The notes below the pieces were generated by a model. That model made no database searches. It saw only the letters and a list, made by a program, of their open reading frames with translations, and was not told the DNA's origin. Shown piece by piece: positions 33,641 to 44,527 of a DNA stretch of 64,000 nt (positions are counted from its first letter, which is position 1; each line of letters begins with the position of its first letter). The stretch is from the NCBI GenBank assembly GCA_017311185.1, contig JAESUZ010003295.1:310001-374000 (forward strand), written 5' to 3'. The stretch is from Proteles cristata cristata (taxonomy: Eukaryota > Chordata > Mammalia > Carnivora > Hyaenidae). A program made the position numbers and the translations under genes.

Positions 33641-35055
33641 GCCCTTACCCTTTCTCTACATAGGAGCCCTAATCTGAAACTTCCTCAACCCTTCTCTCTC
33701 CTTTATAGTCATGGGCATAGAAGAAGTAAACATCTCCACTGACCTGTTGGTAGAAAATTCATCTCTGACACCAATATTCAAAACTTTGAATGGAAGAAAA
33801 GCAGTGTCATAAGTGGTGGTTAGGTTCTAGTTAGCAACAGAAGGTATGGTTCCATTATGGCCAAACAGGCTTTTATAAGCTAAGCTGATAATTCATTACA
33901 ATCAACTGATAAAGGATCTCATAACACAATACTAAACTGGTAAATACCTGCATTGTACTTTCTTATTCAAACCACAGCAGAACAGGATTTCAGAAATGAA
34001 GAAGCCAAGACTCATAGGCAAGAGACTGAGCCTCTTAAGGTCTTTCAAAGTCCTACAGAGAACTTGAAACCTTAAGTGCCTGGGAACTCTCCCTGAGCCT
34101 CAGAAAGAACACTGCTGTGTCCTAAGGCACTCTGTATTCCACACACTAGAATCTGGCTATGGGCCCAATTCATCTAATTCTGTGGTTCTGAACTCTATCA
34201 GTAGGGCAGCTGCAGGCCACCAGATTTCCTTAGAATGACATGATTAGACCCATCAGGTATATTGCTTTCTTTTAACACTAAATATAATGACTCTCTATTA
34301 CTTGACATGGCAAATAAGACTTACTATTCTTATCTTCCTATCAATTTCCTCATTTCAGCTCTCCTCTACTCTAGATAGATACCCCCCATCTATGTTCTTC
34401 ATCCCACAACATGACACGGCGAGTCCGTTTCTGCCTTCGGATTCTATCCAAACAGTTCTTCCTACTTTTTCCATCAAAACTGATCTTGAAACTTTTCCAC
34501 CGGAACGGTTTTAAAAGATGGAATTATCTATCTGCAGCTCACTGCATATTTAATTATTCCACATTGTACATTATATAGGACTTTGGTCTTGTCTATGTAT
34601 TACTGTGAAAGCTGAGGTACTACTCTGGTGTATCAGGTTGTAAGTCTAACGCTCAACTCCTAATTTTGCCTTTTGGGTCACTTAATATCCTGAACCCATG
34701 CTGAGATAATATCTGCACTTCACAGTTTATTGATCGATAGGTAAAGAGATGGCACATCAAAGCATAATATAGAGGTATTTTACATTTTTCCCCCTGTGAT
34801 GTTTAAGACAAGGTTCGGACATAAAGTATATGTTTACTGATTATTAAAGGCCCATTATTATGCCATTGGGCCAAACCCTATTTTGCCTCTTCCTCCTAAC
34901 CCCCCGCTTTTTTTAGGGGCCACAATCTTACACTGGTTTGTTTCCCAAAGAAGAGAGGAGTCTGCGCTGCCTCTTGTATCTATCTTCTAGCTCTCCCCAA
35001 ATATCCCTTCAGGTCTGGGTGCTCGGTTATGTTCAATTTGTGTGGCAGAGGCAAT
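33641..35055. other. Unique sequence, no gene recognised
   Basis: AT-rich unique DNA with no supported gene. Confidence 0.5.
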
Positions 35056-35059
35056 GTAA

Positions 35060-35460
35060 GTGTTCATTAAACCCCATTTCCTTTTCTACTAGGCACAAGG
35101 ATTTTACTTCCCAGCCACCCCTGCAGTCAAGTGGAACCATGTGACTATACACCTGAATTCAGTCTAAGGGAATGGGGCAAACATGATGTACTCCACTTCT
35201 GGGCTGGCCCTGGATATCTCCAACATGTCTGCCACAGTTCTCCCTTACCTGAGGCCCATGGATTGGACAATTACAAGGCAACCGGTGATGGTAGAGCCAC
35301 AAGATAGAAGCCATGTCCTTCCATGATATCAAGGAGCAGATAGTCCACCCACTGGCCCCAACCAACCCACTATACTTTTATTGACTTGTATGAAACATAA
35401 GCCTCTATTGTGTTAAATCACTGAGATACTGGTTTTGTTGGCCTACCCAATTAGCACATC
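35060..35460 (+). repeat. Possible ERVL-type LTR relic
   Basis: GATTTTACTTCCCAGCCACCCCTGCAG, ACCATGTGACTA, AGATAGAAGCCATGTC and the 3' end ATAAGCCTCTATTGTGTTAAATCACTGAGA resemble a common old mammalian LTR-like repeat. The subfamily is not certain. Confidence 0.35.
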
Positions 35461-35599
35461 TTGTATTTATTAACAGTGGTAACGTAAATGAAAAGAACCC
35501 TTGGACTTAGTTCCAGAACCCTGAAATACAAATCCTGGCTTGACCATTCCCCCCACATACTCCATGATTAGTTCTAGAATATACTCTATACCCTTTTTC

Positions 35600-35905
35600 A
35601 ATTGGATGTCTAGCACATTCTCTTCTTTCTCATTATGGAGCCCTCTCTACTCTTTTGTGCCTCCAGACTTCTGTGAGGCATTCTCTGACTTCCTTCCCAC
35701 ACATATTTATTTCTTTGTTCCTAGTGCAAAGTATATTCCTCCATTTAGTATCTATTACGTTTGATTGCAAATATTTGTTGACCTGTGTTTCCAAAGATTG
35801 AGCCCTTGAATCCACAGACAATTTCTTTGGGATCTCTGCCAGCAGTTAGTTATAGTGCCTGGCACATAGCAAAAACTAAATATATATTAAAGGAATGATT
35901 GTCAC
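35600..35905 (+). repeat. L2 LINE 3' end
   Basis: Forward L2 3' end order: CTGACTTCCTTCC, a TCTTTGGGATCTCTG segment, ATAGTGCCTGGCACATAGC, and ATATATATTAAAGGAATGATT. Confidence 0.65.
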
Positions 35906-36198
35906 CTATGACCTTAAGTGAGTCACTTATTTTTTAAGTCTATAAGATTGTGCAGAATTGTTGTGATAATGAAATAATGTGATATGTAGATTATAAATAG
36001 ATTCTAATGGTAACATGGTTATTCCATTTTTTAGTCCCTTCTCAAATTCATCTTAATGAATTTTTTCTCAAATTCATCTTAATGCTTGAAGGTAGCTCTG
36101 TCCAATAGAAAAATAACACAAGCCACGTATATAATTTAATAATTTTAAAAGTGAAAAACAGTCGGTGAAATTAATTTTAATAATTTATTTATTTATAG

Positions 36199-36405
36199 GA
36201 GTGCCTGGGTAGCTCTGTCGGTTAAGCCACCAACTTCCCCTCAGGCCATGATCTCCTGGTTTGTGAGTTTGAGCTCCTATCAGGCTCTGCGCTAACAGCT
36301 CAGAGCCTGGAGCCTCCTTTGGATTCTGTGTCTCCCTCTCTCTGCCCTTCCCCCGCTCACTCTCTCTCTCAAAAATAAAGTAAAACATTAAAAAGTTTTT
36401 TAAAC
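36199..36405 (+). mobile_element. Carnivore SINE, older copy
   Basis: Forward SINE from GAGTGCCTGGGTAGCTCTG to an AAAAATAAAGTAAAACATTAAAA tail, with about 15 percent divergence from the young copies. Confidence 0.88.
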
Positions 36406-36639
36406 AAACTAATGTATTTAACTGTAGATGTACCAAATACTGCTTATTAGCTATTTGGCATTTTGTTAAATCAGTCTTCTAAACCTGGTGTGTGTGTGTT
36501 ACATCTCTATTTGGACCAGCCACATACTGGGAGTTCAGCAGCCACATATGGCTAGTGGCTCCCGCAAATTGGACAATGCGGCTGCAAGGCCTACTTCAGA
36601 TAGCACCTTGTCCTTGAAGTCAACCTGAGGATACCTCAA

Positions 36640-36815
36640 GCAGCATTAGTGACTCCTCCACAATGTCCTCTAAAACCTTCTATCCCTGCTATCCTGAAAC
36701 CTACAAGTCAAGCTCCTTGAGGAATTCCAGACTGTTGCCTGAGAATTCGCTCTCCCAGCGATTGTCTGGCATACAACGAGCGGTTATTAAATGTCGGGGT
36801 AATTAATGAACCTGT
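36640..36815 (+). repeat. L2 LINE 3' end next to the ZNF641 CpG island
   Basis: CAAGCTCCTTGAGGAATTCC, TTGTCTGGCATACAACGAGCGG and TTATTAAATGTCGGGGTAATTAATGAA follow the L2 3'-end order. The CpGs within it suggest that it has come under the unmethylated island. Confidence 0.6.
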
Positions 36816-36987
36816 GTGCAAAGAACCCCGTGGGAGGCCGAGGGGCCGGGACCGAAAATGGTCAGTCAGGGAGCCGGCGCGGGTGGGCGGCCACCGTAAG
36901 CGGGATCCCGCGTCCCCCGGGCGGCGAACGCGGAGATCACCGGCTCTACCCGCCTGAGCGCTGGGGGGGCGTGGGGGCCACGGTCCG

Positions 36988-37010
36988 CCCCCGCCCCCTC
37001 CCCCTCCCCC
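36988..37010 (-). promoter_or_regulatory. Predicted G-quadruplex / i-motif
   Basis: Four runs of exactly five C, each separated by one base (G, T, T), lie on the plus strand, so the minus strand has four G5 runs with single-base loops. This is close to the strongest possible quadruplex pattern. Two more G-runs (G7 and G5) lie on the plus strand at 36963-36977. Confidence 0.7.
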
Positions 37011-37011
37011 A

Positions 37012-37037
37012 CGCCGCCGCCGCCGCCGCCGCCGCCG
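37012..37037. repeat. CCG trinucleotide repeat
   Basis: About eight CCG (CGG on the other strand) units immediately downstream of the C-run cluster, in the core promoter or first exon of ZNF641. Confidence 0.9.
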
Positions 37038-37039
37038 AG

Positions 37040-37205
37040 CCCCGGAAGCGGGCGGGGATTTCCTGTGCCCGCCCCACCCGCACCCGGCCGCCGTCTCCGC
37101 CCGTCGCTGCCTCAGCGGCCGGCGGCTCCGACGAAGCCGAGGGCAGAGGGGAGGGGCAGGCGGCGCCCAGGAGGGAGGCACGGGCCGCAGGCCAAGCCGA
37201 CCCGG
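37040..37205 (+). other. ZNF641: ZNF641 exon 1 (non-coding), start approximate
   Basis: The 3' end is set by the donor CCCGG|GTGAGT at 37206. The 5' end is a guess, because TATA-less CpG-island promoters start at many positions. No coding is expected here. Confidence 0.55.
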
Positions 37206-39426
37206 GTGAGTGGGGCCGGTCCGCAGGCAGTCGCGGCTGGAGGGAGGGACGCCTGGCTTTCCGGGGCGGCGGGTGCGGGCTCAGTCACCCGTGAGGCGGG
37301 GAGGAGGATCGACGCGGCCTCCGGTCGTTGCCTTAACCGGGGGGTCGGCCCCACTGACATTCTGTGCCCGGCCTTCGCCCAGGCTTCCCCGTCCCCAGCG
37401 TCGCTGTGTGGCCCCGCAGGTTCCCGCCGCTGTCACTCGCGCACAGGTTGCCCCGTGGCTCCTTTCTCTTGACTTGCTCTTGCCCCAGTTCACGGGAAAC
37501 CTATTTTCTGACCTCGCTTCGCCTGCCCCGACTCACCCTCTCTCGGAGTCTCTGAAATCTGACCCTCTTCAGGGGCACTGTGACAAGAAGGGAAGAAGCA
37601 ACCTTACTCCTGAGCAGGCGCCCGTCCCGCCCATGCCCCACCCGGGGCAGAGGGCAGGATTCTCTGACAGAACGAGAGAGATACGTCCGCGTGCCCTTGG
37701 GCTACTCATTTCGATAAACCGTCCTTTCCCTATTCAACAGCGCCCGCTGCAAAAACTTCTGCAGGTGCCTTGACCCCCGGATATGTGAGGAAAAGTGAGA
37801 AATGCAAGCCCCAGAACCTGGACTCCAGTAAGGCCTGGGAACATCCTGGAGCCAGAAGAAACCTGCTTAGGGCTAACACCTTAACTGCCCAGGTGCGGAC
37901 TCTGAGTGAACATAGTAGGAAATACAGTGTGAGGATAAGTACCCAACCCATTGCTGCTGAGATTTTTGCCAGCACTTCCACAGGTTTTCTGTGGAAAGTA
38001 GTCTCCAGTAGTCTGGAGAGGCTCACAGCCCAGTAAACTCTGCAGAAAGAGGCTTCCCATCAAGGGACTGTGCTGTTGGGGAGATGGAGAAATGAGTTTG
38101 AGGCAGGTGTCCAGATAGTAGCTGTAGTTAAAGCCCTGAGGGAGGATGTTCAAAAGGAGCTTGAGAAACAAGGGAGACCTCCAGTGAAGAGAGGGAACTG
38201 GCACCTTAATGTTAAAAATGAGGCAAGTACAGGGGCTGGAATTCAGAAGAGAAAGCTAAAATGGAAGTTTCCCTTTATTGCTTTTTGGGAATTTTCCTTT
38301 CTCATGAGAAATCTCTGAAAAGGAAACCTCCTAAGCTGGGAATCAGTCCAGGATGCTCCCATGAGGCCCTGAGACTTCTTTGGACTTCTGAGATGAAAGG
38401 GTAATTTGTTCCCTTCCTGCACGTTGGGCTTAGGGTTGCCACTGACCTCTTTTGTCAAAGACAAATAGGCAAGAAAATAAACAACTTGACGTCTGTCATT
38501 ACCTATCCTGGGCCTCTGGGTTCTTGCAAATGTTATTGAATGGGTATGAGTGAGCCAGGATAGTTCACCAAGGTTCTGACCTGGTTTTGGAAGGCTTTCA
38601 TTGGCTCTGACTGCTGGGATACTGAATAAAAATCACCCCCCCACACACACACACACACAATGATGTTGCCAAGCAGGACACTGTGTGCTGTCTCATAGAC
38701 TGTTTCTCTGCGAGGAGGCAGGAAAGCCCTTGTCGACAACACATGAGACCTGTCCTGACTCCTAAGATGTCCAGAGAGAAGAAAAGCCCACAGCCTGGTC
38801 CTCTACACTACAGGATTATTGTTAAGAATTTTTTTTTTTAATCTAACCCAAATTCTCTTCTCTTGCAATCAAGAGAATAGATGTGTACACAGAGATAGAA
38901 ACCACTTCTCTTTTCTCCTAGATAGGAGAAAACTGTATCTATTGTTTTTAACTTTTCCCCAATGCTCTAGTATTTCCCATCCCTTTCTCCACTTTTGTTT
39001 CTTCTGATGGGACATACTCTGGCTTGTTCATACTCTTCTTTAAAATTGAATATATTTTTCTAGTGAAATCTGACTGGATCTTTCCTGTCTCAAGTGTTTT
39101 CTTTTGTCTCAACTCATAGGATTGTTAATTCACCCTGAGGCCATATTAGCAGCAACTATTTCCCCCTTTATCCACTTTTGGTTCAAACACTTTCTCTTCT
39201 TTTTTACTTTTCTCAATTAGACATCAACTTCTCATTGAATAACAATTTCTCCTATCTTTTAGGGTTGCTTGGGAGTTTTAACCCCTGCTTTCTGAGTTAA
39301 TTGGTCTTTGTACCACATTTATTACCAGTTCTCATTTTCTGCATCAGAGTGAGAGTTCGTGTCTCTTTGTTGAGGCTCAAGTGAGGTGTCATTTGGTTTA
39401 GTCTCTTAAAGGAGGTGTGTGCTCCT

Positions 39427-39463
<37 letters not shown>

Positions 39464-40002
39464 CTCACCCTTGGCTGGGACTTCTACCTATAGTAATCAT
39501 TTCATTCTGAACTAATTGGTGAGAATGGGATTTGTGGCAGAAAATCTTGTGACTATATCCATTTTTGTTGAATGGAAGTCAGTGCACATTCCTTCCTGCA
39601 TGTGTCCAGATTGCTTACTTTATTGTGTTTTCAGTGGTTGAAATTCAATGGAATTGGAATCAAAGCTTTTGAATTTCCAGGATTGGTTTTTGTTTTCCTT
39701 AAATGAAGTTCTTCCAGCCAGCAAGGATATCTGTATCTATCATGAGGTCCCCAAAATAACGGTTAATGACTGCTATTTATTACCTGCTCATTTCCTAATT
39801 TCTCCAAGAAGCTTGGCCCAGGCTCAGTTGATTGGAAAAACCAAACTTTTAAAGTTCATCTCCCATCAAGATTCTCTTACCCAGTTTCATCTTTTATCCC
39901 TAGGGCTGTTTTCCATAACTCCCTTAGGAATATTACCCCTTTACATTTTTAATGGGCACAGCTGATAATGAATTTGTTTCAGGTTAAAATTTGGGTTTGC
40001 AG
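37206..40002 (+). other. ZNF641: ZNF641 intron 1
   Basis: Largely unique sequence after the CpG island. It holds an AC tract at 38640-38660 and a CA microsatellite at 39430-39462. Its end is one of two acceptors, the AG at 39982 or at 40002. Both lie before the start codon. Confidence 0.6.
39430..39462. repeat. CA dinucleotide microsatellite
   Basis: About 16 CA units in ZNF641 intron 1. Confidence 0.95.
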
Positions 40003-40007
40003 CAAAA

Positions 40008-40191
40008 ATGCTTTCAGAACAGACAGCAGTCCTGGGGACAGGATGGGAGTCAATGAATGTCCAGCTGGATGGAACAGAGCCTCAGGTGGAAAGGGGAAGC
40101 CAAGAAGAGGGACCATGGAGAACAGTACCAGGGCCACTAGAGCACCTGTGCTGTGACCTTGAAGAGGAGCCACAGTCCCTTCAGGAGAAGG
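40008..40191 (+). other. ZNF641: ZNF641 coding exon 2
   Basis: Holds the start codon. The donor AAG G|GTGAGAG leaves phase 1. Confidence 0.9.
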
Positions 40192-43100
40192 GTGAGAGCC
40201 TGGAGGGTGTCTATGTGTGTGTTTGGGTAGCTGGAGAGGAAGTACAATGCAAAGAGTAGTCTCTTAATCTCTGTTAAAAGTAGAGTTAAAAATCCCCAAA
40301 TTGCCATGGATTGAACACCATAACCAGTACCAGGACTAGTCCATTCTTCCTGGGCCCTGGTCACAGGGATATAAGGAGGTCTTGAGTTCTGTAAACCTTG
40401 AAACTGAATTTTTCCCATTTCTTGCATAATCACTCCTGCACATGCTGCAAGTGCATGGTTAGTGGTACTGTATGTGGGAGACAAAGGAAGTGACAACAGC
40501 TCTGATTACTGTTGAGAACACACCCAGTGAGATGCACTTTACTAGGTGAAAATTACTTTCAAATAATAAAAATTCAAACCACAGCTAGTCCAGTAGAGAT
40601 GGCTGACATAATAAGTTCTACTAAAAACCACTCAATACCCTTGCAGAATATTTTGAGTAAAGGTCTCTTCCATTAGGTGTATGCATTTGAATTTTATGAG
40701 TGGGCATAGATACAGGAAAATGTGACCCTTAAGCTCCTTTAACATGGGGCCCACTCTCTTATTGGGAAAGGGTGGATGGCCCATCTCTAGTGGTTCCTCT
40801 TTCCTCTCTTTAGCTCAGTCGGCTCCCTGGGTTCCTGCCATTCCCCAGGAGGGGAGCACCGGAGATTGGGAGATGGCAGCTGCACTTCTTGCGGCAGGAT
40901 CACAGGTGGGCTGTGTGCTTTCCTTAGCCTCTCCCAGGGTCTCATCACAGCCGTCTTTCTGTAGCCTCAGCATCATCCTATTGATTTGTTATTTTACATG
41001 ATCACTGATGGTTTCCTCATCTTATAACTGAACAGATTCTTTTGTTTCCAAGGGGCTCGTAATACCCTTGAAAAAATAAGTGGAGGCTCAACAAGAAGAG
41101 AGGGACTTCCTAGAGGTTAAGTTGTTTTTAATGGATGGCTGTGCTATCCCTAGAGGGGTCTTAAGAAGAATTTATTAATGTCCTTTAAAAAAAAACCCAG
41201 AAATATTAGGAAAAGGTGACCTGAAGGAAGTTTGGAAGAACATAAAATAGGTAGGACTGGGTGGACAATGGAGCATTTATGGAAAAAAAGAGAAAATAGA
41301 AAGATGTAAAGAGAGACAGAGCCAGAGAGAGAAAACAGGTTTAGATTCAGAAGGCATTGGAAGAACCACGGAAAGATAATAATGGTAGTAGTAGCTACAC
41401 TCCCAGAATGCTTACCATACTTGTGGTTCTCTGAATGCTTTATGTGTATTAACCCATTTAACCCTGAGAGAAACTAAATTATGCCCATTATACAGATGAG
41501 AAAATAGGGTAAGCTGAGATTAAAGCACTTGTGTAAGGCCAAACTGCTAATAAAGTGGCAGAGCCAGGAGTCATTTGGCTCAAGAATCTGGGCTCCTAGC
41601 CACCCTATTATGCTGCCTCAAAAGTTAGGGATATGGCATGATGAGTGGAGAGCAAAAATGTTTTATCTGTGTTGTTTTGTGCTGATAGAAAAGGAAAGGT
41701 CAAGTGAAGGAAGGAATGTTAGTACCCAGTTTCTGCAATGAAAAGAGTAAGGCAAGTGGGAAGCACTGGACAGATACCTATAATTAAACAGAGGGAACAA
41801 TGAGTTTATGGTGCCTCCAACTTCCTATGGCCCCAGTGGGAAACTCCTCAAGAGACATTGTCCTCACTCATTCACTGACCGTTACTACTTTTACCCCTCT
41901 ACTCATTTACCCTTCACCAAAACAAATACCCTATCTCTGGAAAATTCTCTTTCTAGATGCTCCTGTGCCTCTCTCCTCTACTATATCAGCCTTTTATACT
42001 GAGATCACATTTTCCTTAAGGAACAATTACTAACAGATGATGCTACATTTTGTTTCAGGGCCTGGTAACCATCAAGGATGTATCGCTGTGCTTCTCTCAG
42101 GAGGAGTGGCGGAGCCTAGACCCTTCTCAGACAGACTTTTATGGAGAATATGTCATGCAGGAAAACTGTGGGATAGTGGTCTCTCTAAGTAAGCATGATC
42201 TTCCTTAGCCATTTTTATAAGATTATTCTCTGGGAGGATGGAGTCATCTGCTCTAGAGCTATTGGATAGTGTTTGTCTAGGGTACTTTCCTTGGCTGGCA
42301 ATCTGTGTAAGGTTTCACCAGAGAAAAAGCATTAAGGCTAATCCAAGGAGAATGGAAATGAGGTGTCATTTTTTTAAAAGCCCACAGCAAAATAATTTTG
42401 AATTGTAGAGAAAAGAACTTTAGGCTCATCTTGGTTGGAAATTGGGAGGTTCTTAGAAAGCAGAGAGAAGAACCTTTAATTGATGGAACTGAGTCCTTGG
42501 AAACTCAGCAGCTATATAGGGTATGTTGGGAGTGTGGGGGTAGGACGGCTCTAGTAGGGCTAATTAAGTGAAGCTAAGCACAGTTGGGCACAGTATTTGA
42601 AATTTGAGTGGAATTTGAGTGGAAGAGAACACACTAGGGAAGAGAATATGATTTTCTAAAAGAAAAAAGAGGGACTTAAGAGAAATCACATGGGGGTTTG
42701 GGGAGAGAGGCCTGTATATGGCCGCCTTTTATTTTGAGTTCCAAAGAGTAATCTAGGAAATTGCTTTTTTCCGGAAGTAGATAATTACAGTTGAACTCAT
42801 TGACATCTCTGTTTTCCTTTTCCATGGGCAGGATTTCCAATTCCCAAACTGGACATGCTTTCTCAGCTAGAAGGAGGGGAAGAGCAATGGGTCCCTGACC
42901 CCCAAGACTTAGAGGAGAGGGACATCCTAAGGGTCACATATACAGGTAAGCACCTACAATAGACTTTCAGCCACTTCCTTCACCCCTCTTGGAGTGTCAT
43001 CATTATCTGTCCATCTAATCCCTACTCTGCTCAGCGAGTTATGGAGTCAAAAAGTTTAGAGATCTTTGTCTTCAATGGCAAGACAGTGTAGCATAAAGGT

Positions 43101-44527
43101 TTAGAAGGCAGGCTCTAGAGCCAAACTTTGTGGATTTGAATCCAGGACCACACCTGGGGGACCCTGGAAAAGAAATTCACCCTTCTTCAGGCTCCTTATC
43201 CATGTATTATTGTGAGATTTAAATTTGTTAACATGGTAGAACAATACCAGGCACATAATAAGCACTCAATAAATGTTAGTTGCTGTTGTTGTTATTGTTG
43301 ATGTTATTGTAAATGCTTCCACAATGTCTCTAGTATTGCTGACAGGTGGTCACTCAGCCAATGAGGATTTCAGCACATTTCTTAATTCTCTCCATCTGTG
43401 CTTATAGTAATAAATAAATAGCAACAATAGCATAGACCATTTACTAAGTGCTCATTATGTACAGGTACTATAGTATCTATCTCATAACAATTATCCTATA
43501 ATTATTACCATTTTACAGAAGAGAAAATGAAGGTTTACAGAAGTTAAGTGGGAAAGCTGAGATTCAAAATTGGGTAATCTGCGTCCTAAGCCTAGGCTTT
43601 TAACCTCTGCACCTCTTGCACTGTTTTATACAACATGAGAACTTGTTCTCTCAGCCTTTGTGGCATGAGGTTTAGGCCCTAACAGGAATCATAGTACCTC
43701 ACCTATGACTTGGGTCCTGGGGTACTCTCTTGTGACTCCCCTCTTGGGGTTGGTATTTTCCCTTCTCCACAGGAGATGGAAGTGAGCACGAGGGTGATAC
43801 CCCTGAACTAGAAGCAGAACCTCCCAGAATGTTATCTAGTGTGTCTGAAGATACTGTTCTCTGGAACCCAGAGCAGGATGAGAGCTGGGATTCCATGCCC
43901 AGGAGCTCCAGAGGAATGCTCCTTGGTCCACCTTTTCTTCAGGAAGATAGCTTCTCAAACCTTCTATGTAGCACAGAGATGGATTCCCTATTAAGACCGC
44001 ACACATGCCCCCAATGCGGGAAACAGTTTGTGTGGGGCTCCCATCTTGCCAGACACCAGCAAACACACACTGGGGAGCGGCCCTACAGCTGCCTCAAGTG
44101 TGAAAAGAGCTTCGGGCGAAGACATCACCTGATCCGGCACCAGAAAACCCACCTACATGACAAGCCCAGCAGGTGCTCTGAGTGTGGCAAGAATTTCCGA
44201 TGCAACTCCCATCTGGCCAGCCACCAGAGAGTGCATGCGGAAGGCAAATCCTGCAAGGGCCAAGAGGTTGGAGAGAGCCCTGGGGCTAGGAAACGGCAGC
44301 GTGCCCCACCAGTGCCAAAGTGCCATGTGTGCACTGAGTGTGGGAAGAGCTTTGGCCGACGGCACCACCTGGTGAGACACTGGCTGACCCATACTGGGGA
44401 GAAGCCCTTCCAGTGCCCTCGCTGTGAAAAGAGCTTTGGCCGTAAACATCACCTGGACAGGCACCTGCTGACCCACCAGGGACAAAGTCCCCGGAGCAGC
44501 TGGGACAGAGGGACGTCTGTCTTTTGA
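40008..44527 (+). CDS. ZNF641: ZNF641, KRAB-variant C2H2 zinc-finger protein
   Basis: Spliced coding sequence 40008-40191, 40814-40905, 42059-42188, 42832-42945 and 43773-44527, which joins in frame to 424 residues. All four introns are GT-AG. The product is a nuclear DNA-binding transcription regulator. Residues 1-92 (exons 2-3) are an acidic N-terminus without a named domain. Residues 93-135 (exon 4) form a KRAB A box that keeps the DV and EEW signatures but has MQE where KRAB repressors have MLE, and an extra residue before it. Exon 5 is acidic. Exon 6 carries five C2H2 fingers at about 252-272, 280-300, 308-328, 360-380 and 388-408. All zinc ligands are present. Classical linkers (TGE[RK]P) follow fingers 1 and 4. 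A basic ARKRQR patch near 345 may aid nuclear import. The protein is very close to human ZNF641 as I remember it, which supports the gene name. It converges with H1-7. Confidence 0.95.
40814..40905 (+). other. ZNF641: ZNF641 coding exon 3
   Basis: The acceptor CTCTTTAG precedes it and the donor CACAG|GTGGGC follows. It begins in phase 1 and ends in phase 0. Confidence 0.9.
41370..41625 (-). repeat. MIR SINE in ZNF641 intron 3
   Basis: Reverse MIR, well preserved: CTTTATGTGTATTAACCCATT, CCCATTATACAGATGAGAAAA, TAAAGTGGCAGAGCCAGGAG. Confidence 0.8.
42059..42188 (+). other. ZNF641: ZNF641 coding exon 4 (KRAB A box)
   Basis: Preceded by TTTTGTTTCAG and followed by GTAAGC. It begins in phase 0 and ends in phase 1. 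It encodes the whole KRAB A box, as is usual for KRAB genes. Confidence 0.92.
42832..42945 (+). other. ZNF641: ZNF641 coding exon 5
   Basis: Acceptor CCATGGGCAG and donor TACAG|GTAAGC, phase 1 to phase 1. It encodes 38 acidic residues. The position corresponds to the KRAB B box, but the sequence is not a typical B box. Confidence 0.9.
43080..43300 (+). repeat. MIR SINE in ZNF641 intron 5
   Basis: Nearly full-length forward MIR, from AGTGTAGCATAAAGGTTTAGAAGGC through CAGGCACATAATAAGCACTC to AATAAATGTTAGTTG. Confidence 0.85.
43405..43620 (-). repeat. MIR SINE in ZNF641 intron 5, inverted
   Basis: Reverse MIR: CCATTTACTAAGTGCTCATTATGTACAGG, CCATTTTACAGAAGAGAAAA, CTAGGCTTTTAACCTCTGC. It pairs as an inverted repeat with the forward MIR about 100 bases upstream. 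Confidence 0.85.
43773..44527 (+). other. ZNF641: ZNF641 last exon, coding part (five zinc fingers)
   Basis: Acceptor CTTCTCCACAG at 43762-43772. The open frame runs to TGA at 44525-44527. All fingers lie in one exon, as in most KRAB zinc-finger genes. Confidence 0.95.

Larger units (their letters stand above)
36820..37470 (+). promoter_or_regulatory. ZNF641: CpG island and promoter of ZNF641
   Basis: A sharp change to very GC-rich, CpG-dense DNA that contains several GC-box-type C runs and no TATA box. It ends past a good splice donor at 37206 (CGG|GTGAGT). This layout is usual for a broadly expressed housekeeping-type promoter with dispersed starts. The island is the only one in the window. 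Confidence 0.85.

Noticed and set aside
36708..37773. Several long GC-rich open frames on both strands
   Set aside because: GC-rich CpG-island DNA has few stop codons by composition. The products are low-complexity, and the true ZNF641 start codon is in exon 2.
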